In this document: positions 12,060 through 23,798 of the stretch, piece by piece
How the letters are laid out: each line of letters opens with the position of its first letter
How positions within the stretch are numbered: the stretch's first letter is position 1
Origin: Berberis thunbergii
Lineage: Eukaryota > Streptophyta > Magnoliopsida > Ranunculales > Berberidaceae
Direction of reading: 5' to 3'
DNA: 64,000 nt
Assembly: GCA_003290165.1 (NCBI GenBank)
Contig: QNQO01010689.1
Location: forward strand, 1-64,000
Program-made: the position numbers and the translations under genes
The notes under the pieces: generated by a model
Told to the model about the DNA's origin: nothing
What the model saw: only the letters and a program-made list of their open reading frames with translations
Databases searched by the model: none

Positions 12060-12560
12060 AATTAAACAGGTCCCGCAAGTGGACACTCCTTGAGATGCGG
12101 ACACAGCCTGCAAATGAGGACAGTCGCGTATATTACTCGCGGGTGCAGTGCCCCATCCTGACCTTGACCTTCACAGATAAGGACCTCGAAGACGTCAAAG
12201 GATCGCACAATGACGCTCTTGTCATTTCGGTCCATATTGCAATGTGAGAAGTAAAGAGGGCCTGAACACGGGAAGCTCTAATGTCTTCCGACTACCTGTT
12301 GATTGGATTCAGATGAGAGAAATGCTTCCCGATCGGGAAGATAAGGCTAGCAGTAGTGGCAGGAGAGCCACAACTAAAGAATGTCTTGTGGTAAACATAT
12401 CGTCTACCTATAACCTCATCTTCGGAAGAGTCTGGCTTTACCAGATGGAAGCAGTAGTCTCCACCCTTCACCGGTGCATTGAATATACTGTCAACCATTC
12501 GGAGGGAACAATTTGCGGGGAACAACCAATGGCACGGGGTTGGCACTAAAGCAGATAAAA
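12060..12560 (+). pseudogene. Damaged retropepsin region of the Tat-like element
   Basis: One frame reads LTFTDKDLEDVKGSHNDALV near 12165-12225. This matches the conserved lead-in to the Tat-type aspartic protease, where the catalytic D-[ST]-G should soon follow. Instead there is a stop and the catalytic segment is missing. A later frame carries IFGRVWLYQMEAVVST at about 12419-12466, like the ILGRP-LN--KAV-S end of the protease. The middle is deleted or scrambled. Confidence 0.5.
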
Positions 12561-13444
12561 TGTTTTCAAATTCGGCTAGAGCCCGTCAGACAAGTTGAAT
12601 AGAAACCAGACTCATGAACTGTGGAGAAGTCACTCCGCTTAGATGGAGGCAAAATTCCAACAGCAGTGGCTCAACTTAGCAACAGAGAACAATCCAGCAT
12701 TGCAGGAGCAATCCTTCCACCAGCCCTACAAAACATCAGTAACATCGACGGTGTTTGGGAAACTTGGAAATCTGCTGAAGGTACTCACGATCCAAGCAAT
12801 GGCCATGCGAATTCACTTCAGGGCTGGATCAACCTCTCTCCACCAGCAGTCACTGAATTCGATTACAGCTCAAGCAGCGTCTTTACGGTCACACAGGCTG
12901 ACATTCCGTTATCAGCAATGGCCACTTGAGTCGACTCAAAAATCAACCACAAACACGTGAACAAATGCTGCACAGGATACCAACCTGAGCTTACGAAACC
13001 TAACTCGGGCAAAACATTTTTGCTCAACTACAATGCATGTGCTCGGCTGCAACAGTTCACTCATGCCAGCAACCGCAACCAAGGGTCAAATACATAACTT
13101 AAGTCTCCAACGACTTACCTAAAAATGAGTTGCAGCCTGGGTAGCGTAACCCATTGCCAAACCATCCGCAAAACGTCCACTATTTGTCGTAATCACGCGA
13201 TAGCAACTCTGAGACCTCACGGTAGAGAAGGTCACATTTATTCGTGAGATAAAAGGACAAACTCTCAATAGCAGACAAACCACTCGGCATCCTGCTAAAC
13301 CAACCGGACCTATGTCAAAATAAAATGACAAGGCAAAATGGAAAGCGTGCAACAGGGAAAACGAATAGAATATGGGTACAAAGCATACTCAAAATAAATT
13401 TGTTTTCATTAACAGTTGAAGCAAAAAGTACAAATGCACGAAAT

Positions 13445-15754
13445 TTACTCTTCATCAGGAGGAGATACATTTACAGGGAAACTAAGCCTAACAGGAAAAG
13501 TAGGAGTTGCATCCGTGCGTGCCTCAGTTTGAGCACCGTGATTTGGATCACCCTCTTCCTTTGATGACTCAGAGACCACTCCGAAGTCTACATAGGACAC
13601 CTTCTTGTTATAAGCAAGGTCCCATTCCAAATGTTTTTCCTTCATCAGCACCAACAGCTCTAACCTTCCATGCACGACCCAGTGGAATTCGTACATGTCT
13701 TGCGCCTTGAGAAGATCTTCCTCGCACGCCTTTACTTCAGCAAGTTCACGCTCCAGCAACTCCAGTTTGCCTGTCAGCTCACGCATCAACCCGAGACTGC
13801 TCAGTAATCAGACTACTTTTAACTGCGGTAAGTTAATGTTGCTCTCTAGGAAAAGTTGGTCCCCAACTTTCCTTGCTTCCCGAGCATTGAATTTCACGTC
13901 GGCCTCTAACTGTTGTCTCTAGGCAACCCACTTAGATTCCTTCATGGTACTCTCTTCAACAAGAGACTGAAATTCAAAGCGCATCTTAGATGCAACATCC
14001 TGTGCAACTTCTAGATCAAGGCAGACTTGGTTTAGCTCTTTTCTGGATATGTTCCTTGCGGACACCGCCTCTGCTAAATTAGACTCAAGGGCTTCCAAAC
14101 GTACCCTCTGAGTTTCAGCACCAACGGCTGACTGTTCCAGCCTCCACTCCTCAATCTGTTCTCTTAGCGATTCAATCTCAAAATGTGCATTAGAATACGA
14201 CTTCTGCATAGTTGAAAAGACACGTTCCATGGTGTATACCCTCTCACGAGCTACCTCAACTTCCGTCTCAGTGACGGCCAACTGGCTCAATTGGGACATC
14301 CCCAGCATAAGGTGTTTCAGCCCTTATCCATGTGTTCCTCCAGCGCATCATCCTCGGGCTTCGGAGCACAGTTCGCCAGCCAGCTATAACGTCTGCTTAT
14401 ATGCTTCCTCGAAGCATAATCAATGTCAACCTCCTGGTGCCTGGCTCAAGCGCTCATTTTCACTACGTCCGAAGCAAACAAACTCATTCGCGCATCCTAA
14501 TAAAGTTCTCACGGATGCGAGATTATGCCAGCACCGCCCTTCATAGTCTCCACCACACCTGGGCTCTCATCTACAACCTTCCCATTGTCACCAGCAGCCG
14601 GCCCTTTGTTGTGAGTCAACTCAAAAAAATTCGAAAGAAGAGAAGGAAGTGAATTGTCTAACAAATCTTATATTACCTTGAGATACGGTCTGGAGCTAGA
14701 TGGGGCAATGCGAACTACAACAAGGACAATCGACAATACTGCGGCCAGTGTTAGATGATCCATCAGAAGGACGATTGACCTCCTGGACCACTGGCGAATC
14801 TTAATCAGATCCTTCCAGTAAAATAGGCCTGGATTGGTCAGCACTATAGAAGCCGCCACAGTAGCCAACATTAACTTCACATTTAAAGCTTCAACCTGCT
14901 CAGTACTCAACTCGGGAGCCTTAACTTTGGAGGCCTTTCTCTTCTTGGACGGGGCTCCACCTTCATACTTAACTTTCGGCGCTCTGTAGACAGTGGGAGA
15001 CACGTGCTAGTGATCTCACAATCCACTGTGATTGAAATTGGTAGGGCAATTAACATCCTCCACACTCATCCAAGGCATGTCACGGAATGCCTTCATAGTG
15101 ACTTCCTCTTTCGGAGAAAGAGTAGTAGTGGGGAACCTCCCTACCAAAAAACACATGCGACGATCAGCATACAAGCAACTCAACGGAATCAAATATCGAA
15201 ACCATACTTACGAAGTGGCTTTAACTCCCGCTCAAGCGGACGACTTTTGAACTTAAAGTACTTAAAATCCGAATGAGCCAAGAAGCATAATTTCTGCCAA
15301 AGTTTAAAGTCATCCGATAATTTTCTGAAGCAAGCCAACGACGTCATCTTACACACGACGTGATCGTTTAACCGAGGGGAAGTCATCAACTGGATCACCC
15401 TCGGAGTCACGCGGACACCAGCGTCTTTTGCCCTGATCAATATGAAAATGATACTCATGTACCCATTCGGTACCAACTGGGTAGGAGGGATTTCAATAAA
15501 TTTTAGAAAGCCCCAGATCTCATCAAGCACAGGAAAACAAACACAGGTTTGAAGCATGTCGCAGTGCAAATAGATGAATCATTCCGGAGAAAATATTGGT
15601 GTCTGATCATCATTCAAAGTATAGGGTGACAGGTCTTCTGGGACCTGTATGTCTTCTGAATCTCAGCGAGGCTCAATTCGCAAGTCGACCTATCTTCAAA
15701 GAATTGGAGGCCCTTGGCAAGAAGCTCATTGTCAAGGTGATTTTGGTGAGCCAT
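13445..15754 (-). pseudogene. Antisense ORF of the Tat-like element, broken
   Basis: Reading opposite to the element, a start at 15754 (MAHQNHLDNELLAKGLQFFE) leads, after a frameshift and a stop, into a domain at 15569-15212 with FLKFIEIPPTQLVPNGYMSI. This resembles the plant 'putative gypsy type transposon' domain seen in antisense ORFs of Tat elements. A GT-AG intron is likely at 15211-15141 (donor GTAAGT). Downstream come a Lys-rich stretch (PSKKRKASKVKAP, at about 14930) and a long heptad-rich coiled coil at 14308-13919 and 13789-13445. Several stops break it. The known examples have no proven function. Confidence 0.55.
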
Positions 15755-15983
15755 TAAAAGGGTGAATAAACTTTTGATCAAAAGCTAAACAAAATGGAGT
15801 CTCTAAAAATGAAGAAATAGGGATTGGTTTCCCACTTTTTCTCCACTGAACCGACGCACATTTAATTAATGACGCGCCACTCAAGTAACGGTTCAGACTC
15901 AATCATCATAAGCGGTATATCTTTTCGAGAAATAACTTAATGAACCAATACGATGGTTCACTAACTCGGGGGGCAGTAGCTAA

Positions 15984-16621
15984 TGATACACCAAAACATC
16001 ATCTCTTCTACATCGTACAAATGTCATGATGATCTCAAGGAATAAGATGCCCAAACATCAGCTCAACACTGATTCGGTCCAAGTAGTTTCAAGCTCGGAC
16101 AACGCAGTCTGCCAGACAGATCCAAATTACTATAGCCGGCTAAGCCCACACATCTCACAGCCATCCTCAATACTCGTAAGATCTATTAAGGCAAGTATCT
16201 CAAAAATCAGCTTCAGACAGGCAAGCCAACAATACTTTTTTTCAACTAGGAAGCAAATACCAGAGTATACGTCGTAGATGAAAACTATCATCTATGGATA
16301 ATACTCTGATTGGAAACTATCTCCCGCATATCTAGGAACACAAGTCTAACAGAAAAACTTCCCTTCGCAGCATAACTTCTAATTAGAAAATGATCTTTAC
16401 GAAGATTTTCTTCCCTAAAACATGAGGTTGGTAAGCTAAAGAACGCTACAAATTTCCTATTTACAATATTAAGCCTTCCTCAAATCATTGTCTAACTTTA
16501 GCATCGGAATGCAATCGACGACCACAACGGTGGTACGTGGCTCATGTTAAGAAATAATAAACCTTTTTCATGCACAGTCAGCAAGTCTAAGTCAAGCAAG
16601 AAGCAAAAATTGACTGCATCA
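15984..16621 (+). repeat. 3' LTR of the Tat-like element
   Basis: Begins TGATACACC after the purine-rich CTCGGGGGGCAG tract and ends GACTGCATCA. It is collinear with the 5' LTR with many substitutions and small indels. Confidence 0.75.
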
Positions 16622-16723
16622 CGAGGTATTTCAGTGACATCTTTTTCATGCTATAAAAACATTATGTGTCAAGAAATAATAACTTTAATGGACAAATTTA
16701 TCGACAATTCCTCATTCTACGCG

Positions 16724-16892
16724 CGCTTTTTCTTATTGTCGATGAAATCAGTGAAGAAATGAGCGAGGGAGGGGGTGTTACCACTCATCCCCCTCAAGAT
16801 GCATGCCTTTGCAAATCTCGAGGGGGATGAGTGGAAACACCCCCCTCCCTCGCCCATTTCATCGCTGGTTTCCTCGATAATAAGAAAAGCTC
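16724..16892. mobile_element. Foldback MITE, Mutator-like, copy 1
   Basis: Terminal arms of about 50 bp are inverted copies of each other, sharing CTTTT, CTTATT, GAGCGAGGGAGGGGG-type blocks. The inner arms (CACTCATCCCCCTC and its complement GAGGGGGATGAGTG) make the element almost a full hairpin. Flanks TTCTACGCG (16715-16723) and TTCAAAGCG (16893-16901) agree at 7 of 9 positions. That length fits the 9-11 bp duplications of Mutator-type elements. Related copies lie at 56.1-56.7 kb. Confidence 0.7.
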
Positions 16893-16901
16893 TTCAAAGC
16901 G

Positions 16902-18015
16902 AGGTCTTGAACTAGCAGAGAAGTCAAAGCATTTCTTTTTGGCTTCTGAGTTCTGAGATGACCATAGGACCTACTCCAATGCATTTTGATGTGTTCCAAT
17001 TGGTACTACAGTTGACCCTAAGTGTGGCCAAATGAGCATAATATGTTGATTTGATTGGTATTTAGGTGGACCAACTCCTATCCTAAATGAAGCAAGGTAA
17101 ATTGCCAATTAGTCACAATTTACAACATAAATTGCATCACATGAGAAAATTTGCCTAAGATCTCAAATTCTATATATCAATGTAAATTTCTCAGACCTCA
17201 TTCAAGTTATAAACCTTTAATTCGAGTACAATCTGTATATCGTTATGCATAAACCTTTTACTCAATTTGATTGCATAACAAACAATTTTGTAGCTATGAT
17301 GAAGTGGTACTCTAGAAACGACAAAGGGCAGAATTTAGGGAGTAGTGATAATGAGAATGTTTTAACTTTCAATCAAACTCAAATAATAAAATGAATAGAT
17401 CAAATCTATAATCAAGTCATACATACCTACTTCAATCCTCAATTATTTTGAATAAATGGCAGTTCAAATTCAAAAGCTTCTCTGTCTGGGACTATTGCTA
17501 TTGTATCTGTCAAAAAAAAATAAAAATAAAGCAATATTAAGCTAAAAAGTAAATGTTTTTTTCCGATAAAAAAAAAATCCATACTTCAAACCTCACTGAC
17601 TGCAAAACAGATTTTCGTGCTCATGAAACCAGCCAATAACACAATAAGAGGAAAATGATGTTGTCAGCGGCGTGGAAGAGGAAGAAGGTGCTGCGACAGG
17701 AAGAGAGAGATCGCAGGCGAGATGAGGGATTTCGTATGACCATCAGTGGCAGGCGAGAGGTCGAGCCAGATCTTGAATGCGTATGGAGAGGGGCTGTTTT
17801 TTGTAAATAGCAAGACTTGGGAGAGCAAAATGGGCACTACAAATATCAGATTGAATATACAAATTCAGAAGTAACGTTATAATAGTAGAGTAGAGATAGA
17901 GATAAGTGGTAAATTTTCTTTAAATAGTTAATTTACATATTATTCAAAGATCATGACTAACAACCAAATAAACTCATTCTGTTTTTTCATGTTTAAAAAT
18001 AGTTTAATGAGAAGG
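16902..18015. other. Intergenic, no gene seen
   Basis: AT-rich sequence without a convincing ORF. A GC-richer purine patch at about 17650-17790 (GAAGAGGAAGAAGG, AGGCGAGATGAGGG) stands out and could be a leader or exon scrap. No frame in it could be identified. Confidence 0.4.
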
Positions 18016-18479
18016 TGTCACGGACTAGCAATCTGTGCGGCACTAGCTATCCAATTCACTAGTAAGCCTATGAGTAGTCATTTTAATGGGCACAAATGTT
18101 ATCTTGAAAATGCACAATATCAATCTGTAGACAATATAACAATGCACAATAGTCAACAAAAACTTTCATTAACATTCAATATATTACAATGGGGAGGAAC
18201 GTTCGAAAGGACATTGCTCAAGACTAGTTCGATGCTAACGATCGATGGAAATACAATTTTGAAGTTGAAAAACAAGGCAAAGAGAACAATAAAAATGCTA
18301 ACAGTACAGTCTGACCCGACTATGCAATGGAGACAACACTTCCTCACAATCAAGAGCTCAAACATTCCCTCTATAATATAGATGCTAACCATTTGGGCAC
18401 TTTTCAAAAGGGAACATTGAGTTTTGAGACCATTAGAAAAATCTTGAAAGACCTCTGACGTTGATTTCCCTGACCAACA
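18016..18479 (-). repeat. 3' LTR of the chromovirus (left copy)
   Basis: Starts TGTCACGGACTAGC and ends CCAACA on the plus strand. It is collinear with 22899-23362 with scattered substitutions. A six-base word, GTACTA, follows both copies. Confidence 0.85.
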
Positions 18480-18499
18480 GTACTAGACACTCTCCACAC

Positions 18500-21400
18500 T
18501 CAATTCGCTGACGCCCTTGCAGCGAACTTTTCCAAGTACTCTTCCAACTTTGAGAGGTAAGGCAGCAGATGCTCAACTGGCTCCCAACTGATTTTCGAAG
18601 GAGGCTCATCCTGCCACTTGACCAAATACTCGCTACCCAAGCATGTGTTGTTGATGATGTGGTCAGCTAAGATTACTTGCACTTCTCAATCTGGCTTAGT
18701 AGGATGCTTTGGCAATGCTCGGGCAGATACATTTCTTGTGGGATCAGTGGCATCTGCATGGTAGGACTTCAAGTTACTTGCATGGAAAACAGGATGGGTA
18801 AAACGGAGCCAATGTGGTAACTTGACGCGATAAGAGACTTTGCCCACTTTCTCAATGATCTGTACCGGTCCCTCATACTTGCAAAACAGATTGTTGTGTG
18901 CTCTAGCTGTCCGTTTATACTTGTTGAACATATCTAGCTTCACCAATACCAAGTCCCCGACTTCAAAAGGATCAATCTGTCGTTTCTTGTCGGCCCATTT
19001 CTTCATGTGACGGGAGACTTTCTCAAGATAGGCTCGAGCAACTTCAATGTTTTTCTGCCAGGCTTTGACAAATTCAAGAGCTCTTGGGCTAGGTCCTTGG
19101 TACCTGGTAAACATTGTATGTGGTGTCAATGGTTGCTGACCAGTGACTAACTGAAAGGGGCTGGAGTGAGTAGCTGAGTTTTTTTGTAAGTTGAAACAAA
19201 AATGTGCAACATCAAGTAGTCCCACCCAATTTTTCTGATTTGCACTTACAAAATGATGAAGGCATTCTTCGAGCATAGAGTTAAAGCGCTCAGCCTGTTC
19301 GTCAGATTGGGGATGTTGGCTTGTCGACATATTAAGTTTGGATCCCAAGAGCTTGAACAACTCCTTCTAGAACTTTCCTGTGAAGCGAGCATCACGGTTG
19401 CTAACAATGTTTTCGAGCAGTCCCCAATACTTCACTACATGCTTGAGGAACAATTGCGCCGTATCTTTGGCTGTGCAAGTAAGTCCGGTCAGCACAAAGC
19501 TCACATACTTTGAAAATCGGTCAACAACTACAATGATACACCTGAAATCCTCCACCTTCGGTAACCTAGTAATGAAGTCCATGTAAACACTTTCCCAAGG
19601 ACGAGTTGGAAAAGGCAAGGGCTCTAGTAAAGCTACTGGTCGATCTCTTTCAACCTTATCTTGCTGGCAAATAAGACATGTTCGAATATAAGCCATTACA
19701 TCCCCCTGTATCTGCAGCCAATAGTACCCCCTCTCTAGCAATACAAGTGTTCGTATCCAACCTGAATGACCCGCCCAATGGGTGTCATGGCATTCTCTCA
19801 AAAGTTCTTTCCTCAAACCAAAAGTTCTTGAAACATAGAGGTGATTACCAGTTGTGAGTATTGTTCAATCTTTTATCCAGAACCGTCGAGTTTTGCCCTG
19901 CTTGATCAACTCTGTAATCGCCTTTGCTTGTGGGTCTGTCTGTAGGCCTGCTTTGATCTTTTCCAAGATGGTGTGACTCGGACCGGTATGGGTTAGCACT
20001 GCAAGGTCTGCCCTTCTACTGAGTGCATCAGCTACATTGTTAGTGCGCCATGGCTTGTATTCCAATACTAAGTCAAATTCTGCTAATTTTTTCTGCCATC
20101 GAGATTGCTTGGAGGTTAGCATCTTCTGAGTAAGGAAATGGCTTGCTGCAACATTATTTGTTTTAACAAGGACTTGAGATCCCAAGAGGTAGTATCTCCA
20201 CACCCGTAAACAATGTGGAGCTGAGTAATTCCTTTTCCTGAGCTAAGTAACGAGACTCTGTATCATTCAACTTTCGGCTCTCATATGCTACCGGGTGACC
20301 ATCTTGAAGCAAAACTCCCCCTAAGGCATAACCAGATGCATCTGTTTGTACTTCAAAGGGCTTGGTGATGTCTGGCAAGGCTAATACTGGATCTTTCATC
20401 ACGGCCAGTTTCAAGTCTTGGAATGAAGCTTCACATTGCCTATCCCATTCCTATGTTCGGTCTTGTTTCAACAAATTTGTCAGTGCAACAACTTTCTTAG
20501 AGTAGTCCCTTATGAAGCGACGATAATAGTTTGCAAGTCTAAGGAAAGAACGTAGTTGAGACACGTTCTTAGGAGTGTTCCAATCATGGATTGCCTTGAC
20601 TTTCTCCATGTCCATCCGAATCTTGCCACTGCCAATAACATGACCCAAGAAATTGATCTGGGTCTGGCCGAAAGAGCACTTCTTCTTCTTGACAAAGAGA
20701 TGATTATCCCTAAGGATTTGAAACACTTCTCGTAAATGATGTAGGTGTTCTTCTATAATACCTCTATAAACCACAATATCGTCAAAATCGACAACCACGG
20801 ACTTGCCCAGAAGGTGACGGAACAGGCCATTCATAAGGGTGCAAAACGTAGCTAGAGCATTGGTCAAGCCGAAGGGCATCACTAGGAACTCATATGACCC
20901 ATATCTAGTAGAACAAACAGTTTTGGGTTCGTCACCAGCAACAATGCGGACCTGATGGTAACCTGATCTCAAGTCGAGTTTTGTGAAGTATCTGGTTGAT
21001 CCAAGTTGGTCGAATAAGTCTGCAATGAGTGGTAGTGGGTATTTGTTTTTTATAGTGACTTTGTTCAAGGCTCTATAATCAACACAAAGGCGAAGACTGC
21101 CATCTTGTTTCCGCTGAAAAAGAACAGGTGCCCCATAAGGTGTTTTAGAGGGCCGAATGAATCCCGACTCCAACAAGCCATCTAGTTTTTTTTCTCAATT
21201 CAATCAACTCTGGACGGTTTATGGGGTATGAACTACGTGCGGGTGGCTTGGCACCAGACACTAACTCACTTTCGTGATCGATGAGCCTTCTGGGAGGTAG
21301 ATTCTTGGGCAATTCATTCGGCATCACTTCGCTGAAGTCAACAATAACTTGGGCAACTTCCTCAGGGATTTTGCTAGTATCATCTTCCATCTCAAGCTTT

Positions 21401-21540
21401 GTCACAGCTAAGTATGTATCTTCTCCTTTGGCCAAGCCTCTCTTGACTTGGAGCGCTGACAAGATTCTATCATGAGTAGTGGGTCGAATTGAGGTTGGTA
21501 CAATGCGTTGTCCGGGTCCGAAAAACCCCAAGGAGTCCAT
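18500..21540 (-). pseudogene. Chromovirus pol: RT, RNase H, integrase, chromodomain
   Basis: In minus-strand order: a linker after the missing protease (21540-21177); reverse transcriptase (21176-20451) with [35 protein letters not shown] and [11 protein letters not shown], a variant of the usual YLDDI-box; and RNase H (20414-19865) with TDASGYALGG and NNVADALSRR but TN in place of the usual catalytic TD. Integrase (19816-18686) has an HHCC finger (HDTHWAGHSG, CLICQQ) and the catalytic positions in MDFITRLP, SNRDARF and AERFNSMLEE. A chromodomain (18682-18500) has EYLVKWQDEPPSKISWEP. Stop codons occur near 20450, 19860 and 19365, so no complete polyprotein can be made. Confidence 0.85.
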
Positions 21541-21718
21541 GAAAGGTAGTGGTCCTGTTGCAGCTTCTTGTATTGCAAAGCCTTCTTGTGTGGGTGCTCA
21601 TACATTTCTCCTTTGACAGCATTGAGCTTGCGCAGAGGTCCCATCTGGGAGGTCTCACTGTTGGCGAGGTTCGAGCTCGATGCGATCGAGTTAGAAGGAG
21701 CTGCTTGAAGCAAGGACA

Positions 21719-22871
21719 TCAATGAGTGTAGCACTGGTTTGGATGGACATTTGCTTGTTGGGTGATCCCTGCTATTGCAAAGAATGCATGGGGCAGGTGC
21801 AGATGGTCTCCACTGCCTAGAGTAGTTTTGGCCTCCTTTGTTGTTGTAATTTTAGTTGCTAGAGCTGGCATTCCAATTTTTGTTGGAACTCCAATTCTAG
21901 TTGGACGGTCGAGAATTGTAGTTTTCTTGGTTCTGACTTGAGTTTCCCCAGTTTTGGTGAGATGATCGAGCATTCGACCCTGAGCTTGAATTGGTACTGC
22001 CAGTTATAGCTGTGGAATGATTGAGCGAAGTGGATCCAGCCATGGGCATATAATCGCTACACCTTTCTGCTGCTGCAATAACACTTGTAATATTTGTCAC
22101 CTTCTGCCTTTGCAATTCTGCTTGCAGAAGCGGCTGAGCTTGTTCCATGAAACAGAAAAATTTGTCCTTCTTAGACATGTCTCGAATATCTAGCAAGCAA
22201 GTTGAGAACTGCCTGACATAGTCTCGAATATTGCATGTGTGTTTGATGGTGTGGAGTTTCCTCCTTGGTAAGAAATCAGTGTTCTCAGGCAAGAATTGAT
22301 TTCTGAGTTCCTTCTTGAGGTCTGCCCAAGTTCTAATAAGGATGCGACCTTCTTCCATATCTGCATATTTGGTTCTCCACCATAGTTTCGCATCACCTAC
22401 TAAGTACATAGTCGCCATGGTGACCATGGCTTCTTCTGATTCGGGGTTCACCGCACGAAAATACTGCTCCAGATCAAACAAGAAGTTCTCTAGCTCCTTC
22501 CCATCTCGTACCCCAGCATATGACTTTGGCTCAGACACTTTCATCTTAAGGTGATCAGTCGTCCCTGTGGCCTTGGTCAGCAAGCCAACCCTTGCAAATA
22601 AATCTTCCAGCTATAATTGGAAGTCACTCATCACCTGAGCTGTGGGGTGAGGCGGCTCTTCCATAGCGACTGTCCGTCCCTCTAAATTATCGACGTACTC
22701 AGCCAACGAATCCACTCTGTCTGCCAAGTGAAAGAGTCCATCAAGCCGACTAATTTGTTCTCCCAAACTACTCAACCGATCCTTTATGTTTTCTAGTCTC
22801 TGCACTCGACTAGCATGTCGTCCCTCCATAGCGCTAAGGCGCTCGCTTAGTTCATGCATCCTGGTTTGCAT
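21719..22871 (-). pseudogene. Chromovirus gag with zinc knuckle
   Basis: The first piece (22871-22611) is a coiled coil and ends in a stop. The second (22583-21897) carries the retrotransposon gag core with ELENFLFDLEQYFRAV, GDAKLWWRTKY and TWADLKKELRNQFLP. A C-X2-C-X4-H-X4-C knuckle, CILCNSRDHPTSKC, is at about 21740-21785. The usual MGPLR motif after it (at about 21650) is not followed by a protease D-[ST]-G, so the protease has been largely deleted. Confidence 0.8.
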
Positions 22872-22878
22872 TCAACAA

Positions 22879-22897
22879 GCTCTAGCTTTGATACCAA
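22879..22897 (-). promoter_or_regulatory. Primer-binding site (initiator Met type)
   Basis: On the minus strand TTGGTATCAAAGCTAGAGC follows the 5' LTR directly. It matches the usual TGGTATCAGAGC primer site with one change. Confidence 0.75.
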
Positions 22898-22898
22898 C

Positions 22899-23362
22899 TG
22901 TCACGGACTAGCAATGTGTGCGGCACTTGCTATCCAATTCACTAGTAAGTCTATGAGTAGTTATTTCAACGAGCATAAATATTAGCTTGAGAATGCACAA
23001 TATCAATTTGTAGACAATATAACGATGCATAATAGTTAGCAAAAGTTTTCATTAACATTCAATAGATTACAATGGGGAGAAACGTTCAAAAGGACGTTGC
23101 TCAAGACTAGTTCGATGCTAACGATCGATGAAAATAAAAGTTTGAAGTTGAAAAGTAAGGCAAATAGAACAATAAAAATGCTAGCAGTACAGTCTGGCCC
23201 GACTATGCAATGGAGACAACACGTCCTAACAGTCAAGAGCTCAAACTTTCCCCCTATAATATAGATGCTAAGCATTTGGACACTTTTCAAAATGGAACAT
23301 TGAGTTTTGATACCATTAGAAAAGTCTTAAAAGGCCTCTAATATTGATTTCCCTTACCAACA
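22899..23362 (-). repeat. 5' LTR of the chromovirus (right copy)
   Basis: Collinear with the left LTR at 18016-18479, next to the primer-binding site. Confidence 0.85.
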
Positions 23363-23377
23363 GTACTAATCCTGACA

Positions 23378-23400
23378 GATGGGATGGGATGGGATGGGAT
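23378..23400 (+). repeat. Short GATGG tandem array
   Basis: About four to five copies of GATGG/TGGGA directly right of the chromovirus and about 400 bp upstream of the FBPase start. Confidence 0.7.
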
Positions 23401-23629
23401 AGACGGGAAGTTGGAAAAAGCTTGAGCGATTCAAGTTTGTGTTGGACCATGGAGGCTTAAGCCCAACTTTTGAAGACACAAGCCCCAATAGAGTTTGATC
23501 CAAGGTTGTGAATCAAAGTTGGGATTGGAGCTCGGCCTGACACCAGACCCACGCTACAAGCACCCTTAGACTTCGGGGACGAATATCCATCCAAGTTGCT
23601 TGCAGAGTTGAAACAAAAGAGTGTGAGGA

Positions 23630-23635
23630 GATAAG
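23630..23635 (+). promoter_or_regulatory. Possible I-box (GATAAG)
   Basis: GATAAG lies about 165 bp upstream of the FBPase start codon. I-boxes are common in light-regulated plant promoters. A six-base match alone is weak evidence. Confidence 0.25.
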
Positions 23636-23741
23636 TGGGACCTCACTCAACCACAAAACCTTACTAGCCTTACAATTCCTCCCAAACTTGCACAACGCAA
23701 TCTTCTTAATTATGAGACAGGGAGATCAATCACCTAACGCA

Positions 23742-23749
23742 TATATAAA
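23742..23749 (+). promoter_or_regulatory. Possible TATA box of the FBPase gene
   Basis: TATATAAA lies 50 bp upstream of the start codon and is followed by an A-run. If used, the leader is very short. A more distal start site is possible. Confidence 0.4.
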
Positions 23750-23798
23750 AAAAAAAAAAAATTAATAATATTCAAGCTAGAAAACCAGAGAAGCCACC

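Larger units (their letters stand above)
9948..16621 (+). mobile_element. Degraded Ty3/gypsy LTR element, probably Tat lineage
   Basis: Two related LTRs (9948-10612 and 15984-16621) flank an internal region with a gag remnant, a damaged protease region and no recognisable reverse transcriptase or integrase. The primer-binding site starts TGGCGCC, as in the Tat/RIRE2 type. A purine-rich tract (CTCGGGGGGCAG) lies upstream of the 3' LTR. Flanks are GGAGG on the left and CGAGG on the right, a 4/5 target duplication. The sequence joined across them resembles the nearby uninterrupted words CATAGGAGGTATTTC at about 9571-9585, which supports the borders. An antisense ORF occupies the 3' half. The element cannot move by itself. 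Confidence 0.75.
18016..23362 (-). mobile_element. Ty3/gypsy chromovirus, complete but dead
   Basis: Two 464-bp LTR copies (18016-18479 and 22899-23362) flank gag and pol on the minus strand, 5,347 bp in all. The initiator-Met-type primer site lies at 22879-22897, and a purine tract (GAGTGTGGAGAGTG) lies beside the left LTR. Domain order is gag, zinc knuckle, traces of protease, reverse transcriptase, RNase H, integrase and C-terminal chromodomain, which defines a chromovirus. Multiple stops and a protease deletion make it inactive. Substitutions scattered through the two LTRs suggest a moderately old insertion. No matching target duplication was found (GAAGG left, GTACT right). Confidence 0.85.

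Noticed and set aside
17953..18407. Plus ORF of 142 codons and minus ORF of 84 codons
   Set aside because: Both lie over the chromovirus 3' LTR. A similar minus ORF occurs over the other LTR (23290-23036), so they are LTR shadows.
18011..23367. Target-site duplication for the chromovirus
   Set aside because: The five bases on the two sides (GAAGG and GTACT) do not match under the border I could define, so none is claimed.
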